A stretch of DNA of 64,000 nt from Streptomyces albus subsp. albus (GCF_000725885.1 NZ_JODR01000015.1:62001-126000), one strand, 5' to 3'. Positions 8,065 through 17,441 are shown, counted from the first letter of the stretch. Numbers and translations are program-made. The notes: generated from the sequence alone by a model not told the origin.

Positions 8065-9030
8065 GTGATCGAGCTGGAGGGGGTTCCCGAGCTGGTCGAC
8101 CCAGTCATGGTGGCCGCGTTCGAGGGCTGGAACGACGCTGGGGACGCCGCCTCCACCGCGGTCGCACACCTGGAGCGGGAGTGGAAGGGCGAGGTGTTCG
8201 CCGCACTCGACGCGGAGGACTACTACGACTTCCAGGTCAACCGCCCGCAGGTCTTCATGGAGGACGGGGCGCGCAAGGTCACCTGGCCCACCACCCGGCT
8301 CTCCGTCGTCCGCGTGGAGGACGCCGACGGCAAGGGCAAACGCCGCGATCTCGTACTGGTCCGCGGGATCGAGCCCAGCATGCGGTGGCGCACCTTCTGC
8401 AACGAGATCCTCGGCTTCGCCCACGAGCTGGGTGTCGAACTCGTCGTGGTGATGGGCGCGCTGCTCGGCGACACCCCGCACACCCGCCCGGTCCCGGTCA
8501 CCGCCGTGACCTCCGACGCGGACCTGGCCCGCACCATGGATCTGGAGGAGACCCGGTACGAGGGCCCGACCGGCATCGTCGGCATCCTCCAGGAGGCGTG
8601 CACCCACGCGGGCGTGCCCGCCGCCAGCCTGTGGGCGGCCGTACCGCACTACGTCTCGCAGCCGCCCAACCCCAAGGCGACGCTCGCCCTCCTCAACCGG
8701 CTGGAGGACCTGCTGGGCGTGCGCATCCCGATGGGCGAGCTGCCCGAGGACGCCCGGGCCTGGCAGCTGGGCGTCGACCAGCTCGCCGCGGAGGACAGCG
8801 AGGTCGCCGAGTACGTGCAGTCACTCGAAGAGGCCCGCGACACGGCCGAGCTGCCGGAGGCCTCGGGCGAGGCCATCGCCAAGGAGTTCGAACGCTATCT
8901 GCGCCGCCGGGACGGCGGTTCCACCCCCGGCGCGCCGCCCTACCACCGGGACTCCGGCCAGCAGCCGCCGCCTCCCAAGCCCGGCGCCGAGCCGCCGAAG
9001 CCGGACGACACCCAGGAGGGCGACGACTGA
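8065..9030 (+). CDS. PAC2-family protein
   Basis: 321 residues with the PAC2 (proteasome assembly chaperone) fold. Typical segments are VAAFEGWNDAGDAA near residue 15, an LSVVRVED strand, and GELPEDARAW with a helical C-terminus, ending in a Pro/Lys-rich tail. PAC2 proteins in actinobacteria are conserved but their role is not settled; a link to the proteasome is inferred from the eukaryotic relative. The GTG start is preceded by AAGGAGG at a good distance. The gene is divergent from the fucose-type operon and convergent with mshC, separated from it by a strong hairpin. Confidence 0.88.
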   Translation: MIELEGVPELVDPVMVAAFEGWNDAGDAASTAVAHLEREWKGEVFAALDAEDYYDFQVNRPQVFMEDGARKVTWPTTRLSVVRVEDADGKGKRRDLVLVRGIEPSMRWRTFCNEILGFAHELGVELVVVMGALLGDTPHTRPVPVTAVTSDADLARTMDLEETRYEGPTGIVGILQEACTHAGVPAASLWAAVPHYVSQPPNPKATLALLNRLEDLLGVRIPMGELPEDARAWQLGVDQLAAEDSEVAEYVQSLEEARDTAELPEASGEAIAKEFERYLRRRDGGSTPGAPPYHRDSGQQPPPPKPGAEPPKPDDTQEGDD

Positions 9031-9212
9031 CGGGCCCGCCCGGCCCCTCGGCCCGTCGCGGCCCTCCCCCGCGCGGCTCCCGCCCGCGGCTGCGGGCCCC
9101 GCACGCGGCGGACGGGCCAGCCATGGGGACCGGCCCCGCGCGACGGACCGGCCCTCCGCACGACGGGCCGGGCCCCGCGCACGCCCGACCTCCCGGGGAG
9201 CGCATACGACGA

Positions 9213-9245
9213 ACCGGCGGTGCCGTCCTCATCGGCACCGCCGGT
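9213..9245. terminator. Bidirectional terminator between PAC2 gene and mshC
   Basis: Perfect 13-base stem, ACCGGCGGTGCCG (9213-9225) and CGGCACCGCCGGT (9233-9245), with a seven-base loop. It lies between two converging genes, 183 bases after the PAC2 stop and 122 bases beyond the mshC stop. The rest of the 336-base gap is GC-rich with loose repeats of an ACGGGCC type and no gene. Confidence 0.65.
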
Positions 9246-9366
9246 CCTGTCACCGGGCGTCACTCACCGTCCCGGCGTACGGAATCCCCGTCCCGGCACA
9301 CGCGGATCACCGCCGCGCACGGAAGCCGCCGCCCCCGGGTGTGAGGGCGGCGGGTGGGACACGTGC

Positions 9367-10596
9367 TTACAGGGCGACCCCGAGCAGGGCGTCCACCGTG
9401 CGGGAGATCAGCCCCGGCGCCCCTTCGTCGCTGCCGCCGCGCGTCGCCTGCTCCTCGGCCCAGGCGTCCACCGCAGCCAGCGCCGCGGGGGCGTCCAGGT
9501 CGTCGGCGAGGGCGGCCCTGACCGCTTCGAGCACGGGCTCCGCCGGCGGGCCGTCCGGCCGCGAGACGGCGCTGCGCCAGCGCGCGAGCCGGTCCTCGGC
9601 CGCCTCCAGAACGGCGTCGGTGTACTCCCAGTCGGAGCGGTAGTGGTGGGCCAGCAGCGCGAGCCGGACGGCGGCGGGATCGACGCCGTCCCTGCGCAGC
9701 TGGGAGACGAAGACGAGGTTCCCCTTGGACTTGGACATCTTCTCGCCGTCCAGCGCCACCATGCCGGCGTGCACGTAGGTGCGGGCGAAGGGGTGCTCGC
9801 CGGTGAGCGCCTGCGCGTGCGAGGCCCCCATCTCGTGGTGCGGGAAGACGAGGTCGGAGCCGCCGCCCTGGACGTCGAAGCCCATGCCCAGGTGCTCCAG
9901 GGCGATGGCGACGCACTCGATGTGCCAGCCGGGACGGCCGGGGCCGAGGGAGCCGCCGTCCCAGTGCGGCTCGCCCTCGCGGGCCGCCGTCCACAGCATC
10001 GGGTCGAGGGGGTTCTTCTTCCCCGGCCGTTCGGGGTCGCCGCCGCGTTCGGCGGACAGCAGCCGCATCGTCTCGGTGTCGTAGCCCGACACCTCGCCGA
10101 AGTGCGGGTCGGCCTCGACGGAGAAGTAGATGTCGCCGTCGAGTTCGTAGGCGGCGCCGGCGTCGCGCAGCCGCTCGACCAGGGGCACGATCTTCGGGAT
10201 GGACTCGACGGCACCGATGTAGTGCTTCGGCGGCAGCATCCGAAGAGCCGTCATGTCCTCACGGAAGAGGGCGGTTTCCCGTTCGGCGAGGGCCGTCCAG
10301 TCCTCCCCCGTGGCGACGGCCCGCTCCAGCAGCGGGTCGTCGACGTCGGTGACGTTCTGTATGTAGTGAACCTGCCGCTTGGTGTCGAGCCACACGCGCT
10401 GGACGAGGTCGAACGCGTTGTAGGTCGCCGCGTGTCCCAGATGGGTGGCGTCGTAGGGCGTGATGCCACACACATAGATACGGGCGACAGGACCGGGGGT
10501 GAGGGTCACCCGTCCCCCGGTCGCGGTGTCGTGGATGTCGAGGTCGCGGCCCTGTCCGGGCAGGACGGGGACCTCGGTAGCGGGCCAGGCATGCAT
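9367..10596 (-). CDS. mshC: Cysteine:GlcN-Ins ligase of mycothiol biosynthesis
   Basis: 409 residues, the usual MshC length. It joins L-cysteine to the amino group of glucosaminyl-inositol using ATP, the third committed step of mycothiol synthesis. It is a cysteinyl-tRNA synthetase relative: Cys43 in YVCGITPYD, a HIGH-like THLGHA, the zinc ligands in HIECVAI and FPHHEMG, and KMSKSKGN are all visible. The C-terminal tRNA-binding part of CysRS is absent, as expected for MshC. It is the last gene of a minus-strand group with three conserved companions upstream. Confidence 0.96.
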   Translation of the reverse strand: MHAWPATEVPVLPGQGRDLDIHDTATGGRVTLTPGPVARIYVCGITPYDATHLGHAATYNAFDLVQRVWLDTKRQVHYIQNVTDVDDPLLERAVATGEDWTALAERETALFREDMTALRMLPPKHYIGAVESIPKIVPLVERLRDAGAAYELDGDIYFSVEADPHFGEVSGYDTETMRLLSAERGGDPERPGKKNPLDPMLWTAAREGEPHWDGGSLGPGRPGWHIECVAIALEHLGMGFDVQGGGSDLVFPHHEMGASHAQALTGEHPFARTYVHAGMVALDGEKMSKSKGNLVFVSQLRRDGVDPAAVRLALLAHHYRSDWEYTDAVLEAAEDRLARWRSAVSRPDGPPAEPVLEAVRAALADDLDAPAALAAVDAWAEEQATRGGSDEGAPGLISRTVDALLGVAL

Positions 10597-10686
10597 GTCT
10601 TGAGCCTAACCCGGACTGGTGTTCCGTATCCGGCCGGATGCACGCCGCTTGTGCTCGGCCGGTGCCGGGCACCGGCCGCGAAGGGG

Positions 10687-11646
10687 TCAGACCGGGGGCC
10701 AGGGAATGGCGGGCCACTCTCCGCCGGGCAGGGGATGCCGGCCGGAGCTGAGCAGGGCCTCCACCCGTTTGCGGGCGGCCTCCACCTCGGCGCCGGTCAG
10801 CAGCTGTCCCAGCCGTTCGGCCAGCGGGGCGCCCTCGGCGAGCTGCGCGGAGAGGGAGCGCAGCGCCGTGAGTGCCTCCTGGGTCAGCTCCTCGCCGGCC
10901 CAGCCCCACAGCAGGGTGCGCAGCTTGTCGTCCACGTGGAAGGTCACGCCGTGGTCGATGGCGTACAGCCTGCCGTCCGGACGGGGCAGCAGATGACCGC
11001 CCTTGCGGTCACCGTTGTTGATCACCGCGTCGAGGACGGCGAGCCGCCGCAGCCGGGAGTCGTCGGCGTGCACCAGCAGCGCCGTCCGGCCGCCGCCGAC
11101 GTCCGCGAACCCGACGGCCTTCCAGCCCTCGCCCGGCTCCTCGCCCTCGAACAGCGCCAGCAGCGGCGCGGGCTCCTCCCGGCCGCTCTCCCCCGCGCCG
11201 GGCTCCCGGCTCTCCCCGGTGTCCTCCGCGCCACCGGGTCCGGGCCCGTCTTCGCGCGCGTCGTCACCGCCGTCGGGGTCGGCGGGATCGTCAGGGTCGT
11301 CGGCGTCCGGCGGCTCCCCCACCCAGGCCTGGCACATGCCCTCCCCGTAGGGACCGTCCCGCAGCACGGTGGCGGGTATCAGCTCCCAGCCGGCGGCGCG
11401 GCACACCTCGTAGGCGGCGACCTCCCGCCGGGCCAGATTGCCGTCGGGGAAGTCCCACATGGGCCGCTCCCCCGCCACGGGCTTGTAGACACAGGGCAGG
11501 CTCGTGCCCTCGTGCTCGACCGTGGCGAACAGCACGGCGTTGGAGGCGTCCGTGATCCGGCCGCGGACCGTCAGCGTGCCCCGCGTCAGCAGGTCACGGG
11601 TGGCATCGGCGGCCGGGTCCGGCGCGCGGGGGGTCATACCGTTCAT
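10687..11646 (-). CDS. SCO1664-family protein (kinase-like fold)
   Basis: 319 residues. This family is conserved next to mshC in actinobacteria and is distantly related to phosphatidylinositol 3-/4-kinases. Visible are YKPVAGERPMWDFP (a lysine strand), AVINNGDRKGGHLL resembling a catalytic loop, and AIDHGVTFH resembling the metal-binding loop. A long acidic low-complexity insert (PPDADDPDDPADPDGGDD) sits in the middle. The ATG at 11646 overlaps the stop of the DUF3090 gene by four bases (ATGA), which fixes the start against later ATGs. Whether it phosphorylates anything is unknown. Confidence 0.85.
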   Translation of the reverse strand: MNGMTPRAPDPAADATRDLLTRGTLTVRGRITDASNAVLFATVEHEGTSLPCVYKPVAGERPMWDFPDGNLARREVAAYEVCRAAGWELIPATVLRDGPYGEGMCQAWVGEPPDADDPDDPADPDGGDDAREDGPGPGGAEDTGESREPGAGESGREEPAPLLALFEGEEPGEGWKAVGFADVGGGRTALLVHADDSRLRRLAVLDAVINNGDRKGGHLLPRPDGRLYAIDHGVTFHVDDKLRTLLWGWAGEELTQEALTALRSLSAQLAEGAPLAERLGQLLTGAEVEAARKRVEALLSSGRHPLPGGEWPAIPWPPV

Positions 11647-12233
11647 TCGCCCCGGCGGTATCCGTTCTGGCGGGGGCACACGTGCCCCTCGGGGTCGAGC
11701 GGCAGGCTGCACAGCGGGCACGGGGGACGGCCGGCGTTGACCACCTCCATGGCGCGCTTGGCGAAGGCCCGCGCCATGGTGCCGCTGATGCGCACCCGGA
11801 GCATCGGGGGGCCGTTCTCGTCGTCCTGGAGCAGCCGCTCCTCGGCGTCGGCGAGGTCCTCGTCCTCGCCGGGCTCCAGCTCGACGATGGCCTGTGCCTC
11901 GACGATCATGCGCTCGCCCTCGCCGTCCCAGGCCAGGGCCATGGTGCCGACCCGGAACTCCTCCTCGACGGGGGACTCCAGCGGCGCGGTGTCGTCGACC
12001 TCGGTGGGAGCGACGGCCGGCACGGGCGCGCTGCCGCCGGAGCGGCGCACCACCTCGTCCAGCAGCTCGTCGATCCGCTCGGCGAGCGCCTCGACCTGTG
12101 CCTTCTCCAGGGCCACGCTGGTGGTGCGGCCTCCCCCACTGGCCTGGAGGTAGAAGGTGCGGCGGCCAGGCAGCCCGACGGTGCCGGCGACGAACCGGTC
12201 CGGCGGGTCGTACAGAAATACCTGACGGGACAC
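11643..12233 (-). CDS. DUF3090 family protein
   Basis: 196 residues. The N-terminus (QVFLYDPPDRFVAGTVG, then RTFYLQA) and overall layout match DUF3090, a family of unknown role whose gene accompanies mshC in actinobacteria. The C-terminus carries CPLC followed by a further Cys (HVCPRQ), a small zinc-knuckle-like arrangement. It is translationally coupled to the downstream SCO1664-family gene. A 73-base gap separates it from the histidine phosphatase gene upstream. Confidence 0.88.
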   Translation of the reverse strand: MSRQVFLYDPPDRFVAGTVGLPGRRTFYLQASGGGRTTSVALEKAQVEALAERIDELLDEVVRRSGGSAPVPAVAPTEVDDTAPLESPVEEEFRVGTMALAWDGEGERMIVEAQAIVELEPGEDEDLADAEERLLQDDENGPPMLRVRISGTMARAFAKRAMEVVNAGRPPCPLCSLPLDPEGHVCPRQNGYRRGE

Positions 12234-12306
12234 GTTCTGCTCCGTTGGGTCGACGGTTACGTGGCTTCGGACACCCGCACCTTACTGTGCGTGCCGATCA
12301 TCGTGC

Positions 12307-13011
12307 TCAGGCGCTTCCCCCCACCGTCGCGTTGCCGGGCTCCCCCTTTTCAGTGTCGCCCTCCTGGCCCGAGCGTTCCGGCGGCGCGAGGGAGTCCAGC
12401 TCGCCGGTGTCGCCGAGCCGCAGCACGAAGGGCCGCAGCGGCGTGTATCTGATGGCCGTGGCCGAGCAGGGACCGACCGATATGCGCTGGAAGAGGTCGA
12501 GGTGCATCCCGAGCGCGTCCGCGACGATCGACTTGATGATGTCACCGTGCGAGCACATCAGGTAGACGGCGTCGGAGCCGTGCTCGGCCTCGATCCGGGC
12601 GTTCCAGTCGCGGACGGCCTCGACGGCGCGCGCCTGCATGCCGCGCATCGACTCGCCCCCGGGGAAGGCCGCCGCGGAGGGGTGCGACTGGACGGCGGTC
12701 ATCAGCGGTTCGTCGTTGAGCTCGGCCAGCTTGCGGCCCGACCAGTCGCCGTAGTCGCACTCGGTGATGCGCTCCTCGGTGTGCAGCGGCAGTCCGGGAC
12801 GGGCCGAGACCAGCGGTGCCAGGGTCTCCTGGCAGCGGCGCAGCGGGCTGCTGACGGCGGCGGCCAGCGGGAGGGCGGCCAGGCGCCGCGGCAGCCCGGC
12901 TGCCTGCCGCAGGCCCTGCTCGTCCAGGGCGACCCCGGGCGTACGGCCCGCCAGCAGTCCGTCCGAGTTCGCGGTCGATCTGCCGTGGCGTACGAGAATC
13001 AGCGTGGGCAT
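12307..13011 (-). CDS. Histidine phosphatase family protein (MSMEG_4193-type)
   Basis: 234 residues, phosphoglycerate-mutase superfamily. The phosphohistidine motif VRHGRS is at residues 7-12, with LLAGRTPGVALDE after it. The supporting arginine (SSPLRRCQET), the acid residue region (ITECDYGDWSG) and the second active-site His (CSHGDII) are present. This subgroup typically sits with the DUF3090 and SCO1664-type genes near mshC, so a shared, still unknown role is likely. Its physiological phosphate ester is not known. It heads the four-gene minus-strand group. Confidence 0.87.
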   Translation of the reverse strand: MPTLILVRHGRSTANSDGLLAGRTPGVALDEQGLRQAAGLPRRLAALPLAAAVSSPLRRCQETLAPLVSARPGLPLHTEERITECDYGDWSGRKLAELNDEPLMTAVQSHPSAAAFPGGESMRGMQARAVEAVRDWNARIEAEHGSDAVYLMCSHGDIIKSIVADALGMHLDLFQRISVGPCSATAIRYTPLRPFVLRLGDTGELDSLAPPERSGQEGDTEKGEPGNATVGGSA

Positions 13012-13105
13012 GCCGCAACCCTAAGCGAGGTGCCCCACGGGCCGCCCGCGTGCGGTCCCGCACCCAGCCGCCCCTCCGGTTGTGCGGGAGCCGGTGCGCG
13101 GGACA

Positions 13106-14098
13106 ATGCGAGAAGTGATCGTCGATTGCGCGCTCTACCGGCACGGGCACCGTGCGGAGCGTCCGCAGGACTTCCCGGCCGCGCTGCGACGCGCCCGCGC
13201 CGCCGGTGACGCCTTCTTGTGGATCGGCCTGTACGAGCCGACGGCGGACGAGTTCGACCGGGTGACCCGGGATTTCGGCCTGCACCCGCTGGCCGTGGAG
13301 GACTCCTTGCACGCCCACCAGCGGCCGAAGCTGGAGGTGTACCCGGGCTCGCTGTTCCTGGTGCTCAAACCGGTCGCGTACGACGAGGACCGCCAGGAGC
13401 TGAGCACGGGCGAACTGATGGTGTTCGTGGGCGACGCATTCGTGCTGACGGTGCGGCACGGCGAGGCCAACCCGCTCGGCTCGGTGCGCAGGCGCCTGGA
13501 GGAGGACCCGGACGTACTGCGGCACGGGCCCACGGCGGTGATGTACGCGGTCGGCGACGCCGTCGTCGATCACTACCTCGCGGTCGCCGCCGCGCTCCAC
13601 GCGGACCTGGACGAACTGGAAGCCGCCGTGTTCGCCAGGGAGAGCCGGCTGGGGCGCGGCACGGCGGGCCGTATCTACGACTTCAAACGCCGCGCCCTGG
13701 AGTTCCGCCGGGCGACGGTGCCGCTGACGGATCCGGTCACCCGGCTGACCGGTGCGGGGCTGCCCTTCGTGCACCGGGACTCGCGGCTGTTCTTCCGCGA
13801 CGTGGCCGACCACCTCTCGCGGGTGAACGAGCAGGTCGAGTCCATCGACCGGCTGCTGTCGGACATCCTGTCGGCCTATCTGGCGCAGATGGGGGTGCGG
13901 CAGAACGACGACATGCGGAAGATCTCCGCGTGGGCGGCGATGTTCGCGGTGCCGACCGCGGTCGCGGGGGTGTACGGCATGAACTTCGACCACATGCCGG
14001 AGCTGCACTGGGCATGGGGCTATCCGGCGACGCTGCTGCTGATGGTGACGGTCTGCGTGGTGCTCTTCCGCGTCTTCAAGCGGCGCGACTGGTTCTGA
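13106..14098 (+). CDS. CorA-family magnesium/cobalt transporter
   Basis: About 330 residues. A long cytoplasmic alpha/beta and coiled-coil region is followed by two C-terminal membrane helices (AMFAVPTAVAGVYG and PATLLLMVTVCVVLF) with the selectivity signature YGMNF between them. The protein ends with a basic tail (FKRRDWF), as is typical. The family forms pentameric Mg2+/Co2+ channels in the inner membrane. The ATG at 13106 is preferred; a GTG at 13082 in the same frame would add eight residues. Confidence 0.92.
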   Translation: MREVIVDCALYRHGHRAERPQDFPAALRRARAAGDAFLWIGLYEPTADEFDRVTRDFGLHPLAVEDSLHAHQRPKLEVYPGSLFLVLKPVAYDEDRQELSTGELMVFVGDAFVLTVRHGEANPLGSVRRRLEEDPDVLRHGPTAVMYAVGDAVVDHYLAVAAALHADLDELEAAVFARESRLGRGTAGRIYDFKRRALEFRRATVPLTDPVTRLTGAGLPFVHRDSRLFFRDVADHLSRVNEQVESIDRLLSDILSAYLAQMGVRQNDDMRKISAWAAMFAVPTAVAGVYGMNFDHMPELHWAWGYPATLLLMVTVCVVLFRVFKRRDWF

Positions 14099-14110
14099 CC
14101 GTCCCGGGCT

Positions 14111-14147
14111 GCCGTGCCGCCCCGCCGGACCGGGAGCGCGGCACGGC
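14111..14147. terminator. Terminator between convergent corA-type and ferritin-like genes
   Basis: Perfect 10-base stem, GCCGTGCCGC (14111-14120) and GCGGCACGGC (14138-14147), with a 17-base loop, in the 60-base gap between two converging genes. Confidence 0.55.
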
Positions 14148-14158
14148 GGCGCGGGACG

Positions 14159-14953
14159 TCAGGCGAACTCGGGGGCCGGTCCGGCTTTGCCCGTGCCCAG
14201 CGCGTCGCGCTGCTCGGGCATCCGCAGCCGGACCAGCCGGCGCCAGCCGCCCAGCCGCTCGAAGACGTACCGGCCGTGGATGCCCAGCGCGACGAGACCG
14301 AAGGCGGCCCGGGACCAGCCGAGGATCCGCGCCATCTGTCCCATCACGGCCAGGCTGACGTCCCGGTAGACCTTGATCTCGGCCAGCGCGCTCTCCCGCA
14401 GCAGTGCGCGGATGGTGCGGCCGTGCCCGGCCCCGGCCAGGCGCAGCAGTTCCTCGTGGCAGTAGGCGAGGTGGGCGTCCTCGTCCCGGGAGATCATCTT
14501 GACCGCGCGGCCGATCTCGGGGTGGTCGCCCGCCACCTTCTTCAGCAGGGCCATCTCCTCGGCGGCCCGCTGCTCGGTGACCCTGCTGTGGGCCAGATAG
14601 GCGAGCACGTCCCGCTCGGTCAGCTGTTCGTCGCGGCGCAGCTTCTCGTGGGCCAGGCCGATGCCCAGCCCCTCCAGAATCATCGTGTAGTCGGTGTCCT
14701 CGGGGATCCGGACCGCTTCCAGACCCCGTTTGTTCAGCAGGGCCATGAAGAGGCGGCCGTGCTTGTCCTCGTCGGCGCCGTGCCGGGCGATCTTGGGCGC
14801 GAGGTCGCGCTGGCTGTCGGGGACGAGGGCGGCGATCCGGCCGTTCTCCCACCCGCCCTGCGCCTCACCGCTGGCGGCGATGGAACAGAAGAGCCGATAG
14901 GACTCGTCGTTGTCGAGGATTTCCCGGAACAGACTCCTGGCCGAGAGCTTCAC
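14159..14953 (-). CDS. Ferritin-like domain protein
   Basis: 264 residues, mostly helical. Carboxylate/His pairs consistent with a four-helix di-iron bundle are visible: GADEDKHGR, EQRAAEEM and SRDEDAHLAYCHEE. The C-terminal third is basic and leucine-rich. The GTG start at 14953 has an ideal GGAGG six bases upstream, which rules out the longer open frame. The exact substrate or iron role is unknown; relatives are annotated only as ferritin-like. A hairpin lies upstream at 15161-15201. Confidence 0.8.
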   Translation of the reverse strand: MKLSARSLFREILDNDESYRLFCSIAASGEAQGGWENGRIAALVPDSQRDLAPKIARHGADEDKHGRLFMALLNKRGLEAVRIPEDTDYTMILEGLGIGLAHEKLRRDEQLTERDVLAYLAHSRVTEQRAAEEMALLKKVAGDHPEIGRAVKMISRDEDAHLAYCHEELLRLAGAGHGRTIRALLRESALAEIKVYRDVSLAVMGQMARILGWSRAAFGLVALGIHGRYVFERLGGWRRLVRLRMPEQRDALGTGKAGPAPEFA

Positions 14954-15160
14954 TGCCACCTCCGTGCACGAGAACCCACAAAGCACGACATCCGCAATCA
15001 ACGAGTCAAATGCCGCAGGTCCCACCTGGCAACAGTGCCCCGTCCGATCTCCGCCGAACGTAGGAGCCGAAGCTGGCCACCGGCGTAACCCTGCCGGCCG
15101 AAGGCCTTCGGGGAGCCCGACCGCGTAACCGCGCCGCCCGGGCCGCGTTGTGCCCCGTGA

Positions 15161-15201
15161 CGGCCGTGGCGGGGAAGACCCCCGAGCCCCCACCACGGCC
15201 G
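15161..15201. terminator. Hairpin downstream of the LLM oxidoreductase gene
   Basis: CGGCCGTGG (15161-15169) pairs with CCACGGCCG (15193-15201), with GGGG/CCCC pairing inside, just past the stop of the minus-strand gene ending at 15251. It probably terminates that transcript. Confidence 0.55.
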
Positions 15202-15250
15202 TGAACACGTTCCGCGCGGGGCGCCGGCAGCCTCCCGCCCCGCGCGCGGA

Positions 15251-16309
15251 TCAGTCCGCGAGCCCCGCCCGCTCCAGCGCCTCGACACCGGCCCGCAGGC
15301 TGGTGAGCCGCTCCTCCAGCGTGAACCCGGCCGGAGCCAGCGACAGGGTGGTCACCCCGGCGTCCGCGTAGGCGCGCATCCGGTCGGCGATGCGCTCGAC
15401 GGGCCCGATCAGCGTGGTGGAGTCGATCAGCTCGCGCGGCACGGCCGCCGCCGCGCCCTCCTTGTCGCCCGCCAGGTACTTCTCCTGGATCTCGGCGGCT
15501 TCCTTCTCGTAGCCCATCCGCTGGGCCAGCTTGTTGTAGAAGTTCTGCTTGCGGCTGCCCATGCCGCCGACGTAGAGCGCGGTGTAGGGCCGGAAGAGGC
15601 CGGCAAGCGCGTCGAGGTCGTCGCCGACGGCCATCGGGACGGTCGGGCACACATCGAAGCCGTCCATCGTCAGGCCGGCGGCCTCACGTCCGGACCGCAG
15701 GTGCCCCAGGGTGGTCTCCTCGGCGTGCTCGGGCGAGAAGAAGACCAGCAGCACCCCGTCGGCGATCTCACCGGTCTGCTGGAGGTTCTTGGGGCCGATG
15801 GCCGCGATGTAGAGCGGAATCCGCTCCCGCTCGGGATGCACGGTCAGCTTGATCGGCTTGCCGGGGCCGCCCGGCAGCGGCAGCGTCCAGTGGGTGCCCT
15901 CGTAGGTCAGCCGTTCCCGGGACATGGCCTTGCGGACGATCTCGACGTACTCGCGGGTGCGGGCCAGCGGCTTGTCGAACTTCACCCCGTACCAGCCCTC
16001 GGACACCTGCGGGCCCGAGACGCCGAGGCCGAGCCGGAACCGGCCGCCGGAGAGCGAGTCGAGCGTGGCCGCCGTCATGGCCGTCATGGCCGGGGTGCGG
16101 GCGGGGATCTGGAAGATCCCGGAGGCCACGTCGATGCGCTCGGTCTGGGCCGCCACCCAGGCCAGCACGGTCGCGGCGTCCGAGCCGTACGCCTCGGCCG
16201 CCCAGCACACGGCGTACCCGAGCCGGTCGGCCTCCCGCGCGACGGTGAGGTTGTCGGCATCCATCCCGGCACCCCAGTAGCCGAGGTTGATGCCCAGTCG
16301 CATCCCCAT
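15251..16309 (-). CDS. LLM-class F420-dependent oxidoreductase
   Basis: 352 residues, luciferase-like monooxygenase fold. It opens with LGINLGYWG and has EADRLGYAVCW, ERIDVASGIFQIPARTP and SGGRFRLGLGVSGPQV. The order and spacing fit F420-dependent members of the family. The substrate is not predictable from sequence. It is divergent from an aldo/keto reductase gene, with a 12-base palindrome in the shared 79-base promoter gap. ATG at 16309 or 16303 could be used. Confidence 0.86.
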   Translation of the reverse strand: MGMRLGINLGYWGAGMDADNLTVAREADRLGYAVCWAAEAYGSDAATVLAWVAAQTERIDVASGIFQIPARTPAMTAMTAATLDSLSGGRFRLGLGVSGPQVSEGWYGVKFDKPLARTREYVEIVRKAMSRERLTYEGTHWTLPLPGGPGKPIKLTVHPERERIPLYIAAIGPKNLQQTGEIADGVLLVFFSPEHAEETTLGHLRSGREAAGLTMDGFDVCPTVPMAVGDDLDALAGLFRPYTALYVGGMGSRKQNFYNKLAQRMGYEKEAAEIQEKYLAGDKEGAAAAVPRELIDSTTLIGPVERIADRMRAYADAGVTTLSLAPAGFTLEERLTSLRAGVEALERAGLAD

Positions 16310-16324
16310 CCCGCACCCACTCCC

Positions 16325-16336
16325 TACTGATCAGTA
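16325..16336. promoter_or_regulatory. 12-bp palindrome in divergent promoter region
   Basis: TACTGATCAGTA is a perfect palindrome placed 16 bases upstream of the LLM oxidoreductase start and 53 bases before the aldo/keto reductase start. Sites of this look are often bound by TetR- or MarR-type repressors; no such regulator gene is adjacent. Confidence 0.45.
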
Positions 16337-16388
16337 ATGTCCCTGACCCCTCGGACTCTAGCGCCCGCCACAACTACGCTCAACGCCC

Positions 16389-17441
16389 ATGGAGCTAAGG
16401 CACCTCGGCCGCACTGGCCTGCGCGTATCCCGGATCGGACTGGGCACCCTCAGTTGGGCGCGGGGCGGCGACGAGCGATCAGCCGGCGGCTTCGGGCAGC
16501 GGACCGGCACCCCCCGCGAATCCCACGACCAGCACTTCCAGAACGCCGCCGACCAGCTCAGGACGTTCTGGGAGGCCGGCGGCACGCTCGTGGACACGGC
16601 CGACGTGTACGGCGACGGCGAGGCCGAATACCTGCTGGGACGCATGCTGCACGACCTGGTGCCGCGCCGGGACCTGGTGATCGCCACCAAATCGGGCAGC
16701 GTCCCCGACCCCGACCGCCGCTTCGACTGCTCACGCGGCCATCTGCTCGCCGCACTGGACGCCTCGCTGGAACGGCTCGGCACCGACCACGTCGACCTGT
16801 GGCAGGTCCACGCCTGGGACCCGTACACGCCCCTGGAGGAGACCCTCCAGGCCCTCGATGCCGCCGTCGACAGCGGACGCGCCCGCTACGCGGGGGTCGC
16901 CGACTACTCCGGCTGGCAGCTGGCCAAAGCCGGCACCTGGCAGCTGGCCGCACCCGGCGTGCGGCACCGGCTGGCCAGTACGCAGATGGAGTACTCGCTG
17001 CTCCAGCGCGGCGTCGAACGGGAGGTGCTGCCCGCCGCCCGCGACCTGGGCATCGGACTGCTGCCCTCCTCACCGCTGGGCCGGGGCGTGCTCACCGGCA
17101 AGTACCGGCAGCCCGGCCCCCCGCCGGCCGGCTCCCGCGGCGCCTCCGAACGGCTCGCGCCGTTCGTCGAGCCCTACCTGGACGAGACCGCCGGCCGGGT
17201 CGTGGACGCCGTCGCCATAGCGGCCGACGGGCTCGCACTGCCCCCGCTCCAGGTGGCCCTCGCCTGGGTGCGCGACCGCCCGGGCGTCGTCGCGCCCATC
17301 GTCGGAGCACGGACGTCGCAGCAGCTCACGGAAGCGCTGTCAGTGGAGGGTCTTAGTCTTCCTGAGGAAATCCGCGCGGCGCTGGACGACGTCTCGGCAC
17401 CCGTGCACCGCTACCCCGACCAGGACTGGAGCGAGCTGTGA
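16389..17441 (+). CDS. Aldo/keto reductase
   Basis: 350 residues, NADPH-type aldo/keto reductase of the voltage-channel-beta-like group. It starts MELRHLGRTGLRVSRIGLG, with VDTADVYGDGEAE (Asp, Tyr), IATKSG (Lys) and LWQVHAWDP (His) forming the active site, and PIVGARTSQQL near the cofactor end. Substrate unknown. The GTG of the next gene overlaps its stop by four bases, so the two are coupled. Confidence 0.9.
   Translation: MELRHLGRTGLRVSRIGLGTLSWARGGDERSAGGFGQRTGTPRESHDQHFQNAADQLRTFWEAGGTLVDTADVYGDGEAEYLLGRMLHDLVPRRDLVIATKSGSVPDPDRRFDCSRGHLLAALDASLERLGTDHVDLWQVHAWDPYTPLEETLQALDAAVDSGRARYAGVADYSGWQLAKAGTWQLAAPGVRHRLASTQMEYSLLQRGVEREVLPAARDLGIGLLPSSPLGRGVLTGKYRQPGPPPAGSRGASERLAPFVEPYLDETAGRVVDAVAIAADGLALPPLQVALAWVRDRPGVVAPIVGARTSQQLTEALSVEGLSLPEEIRAALDDVSAPVHRYPDQDWSEL

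Noticed and set aside
9220..12153. 977-codon open frame on the plus strand
   Set aside because: Shadow of mshC, the SCO1664-family gene and DUF3090 on the other strand; it crosses three real genes and a terminator.
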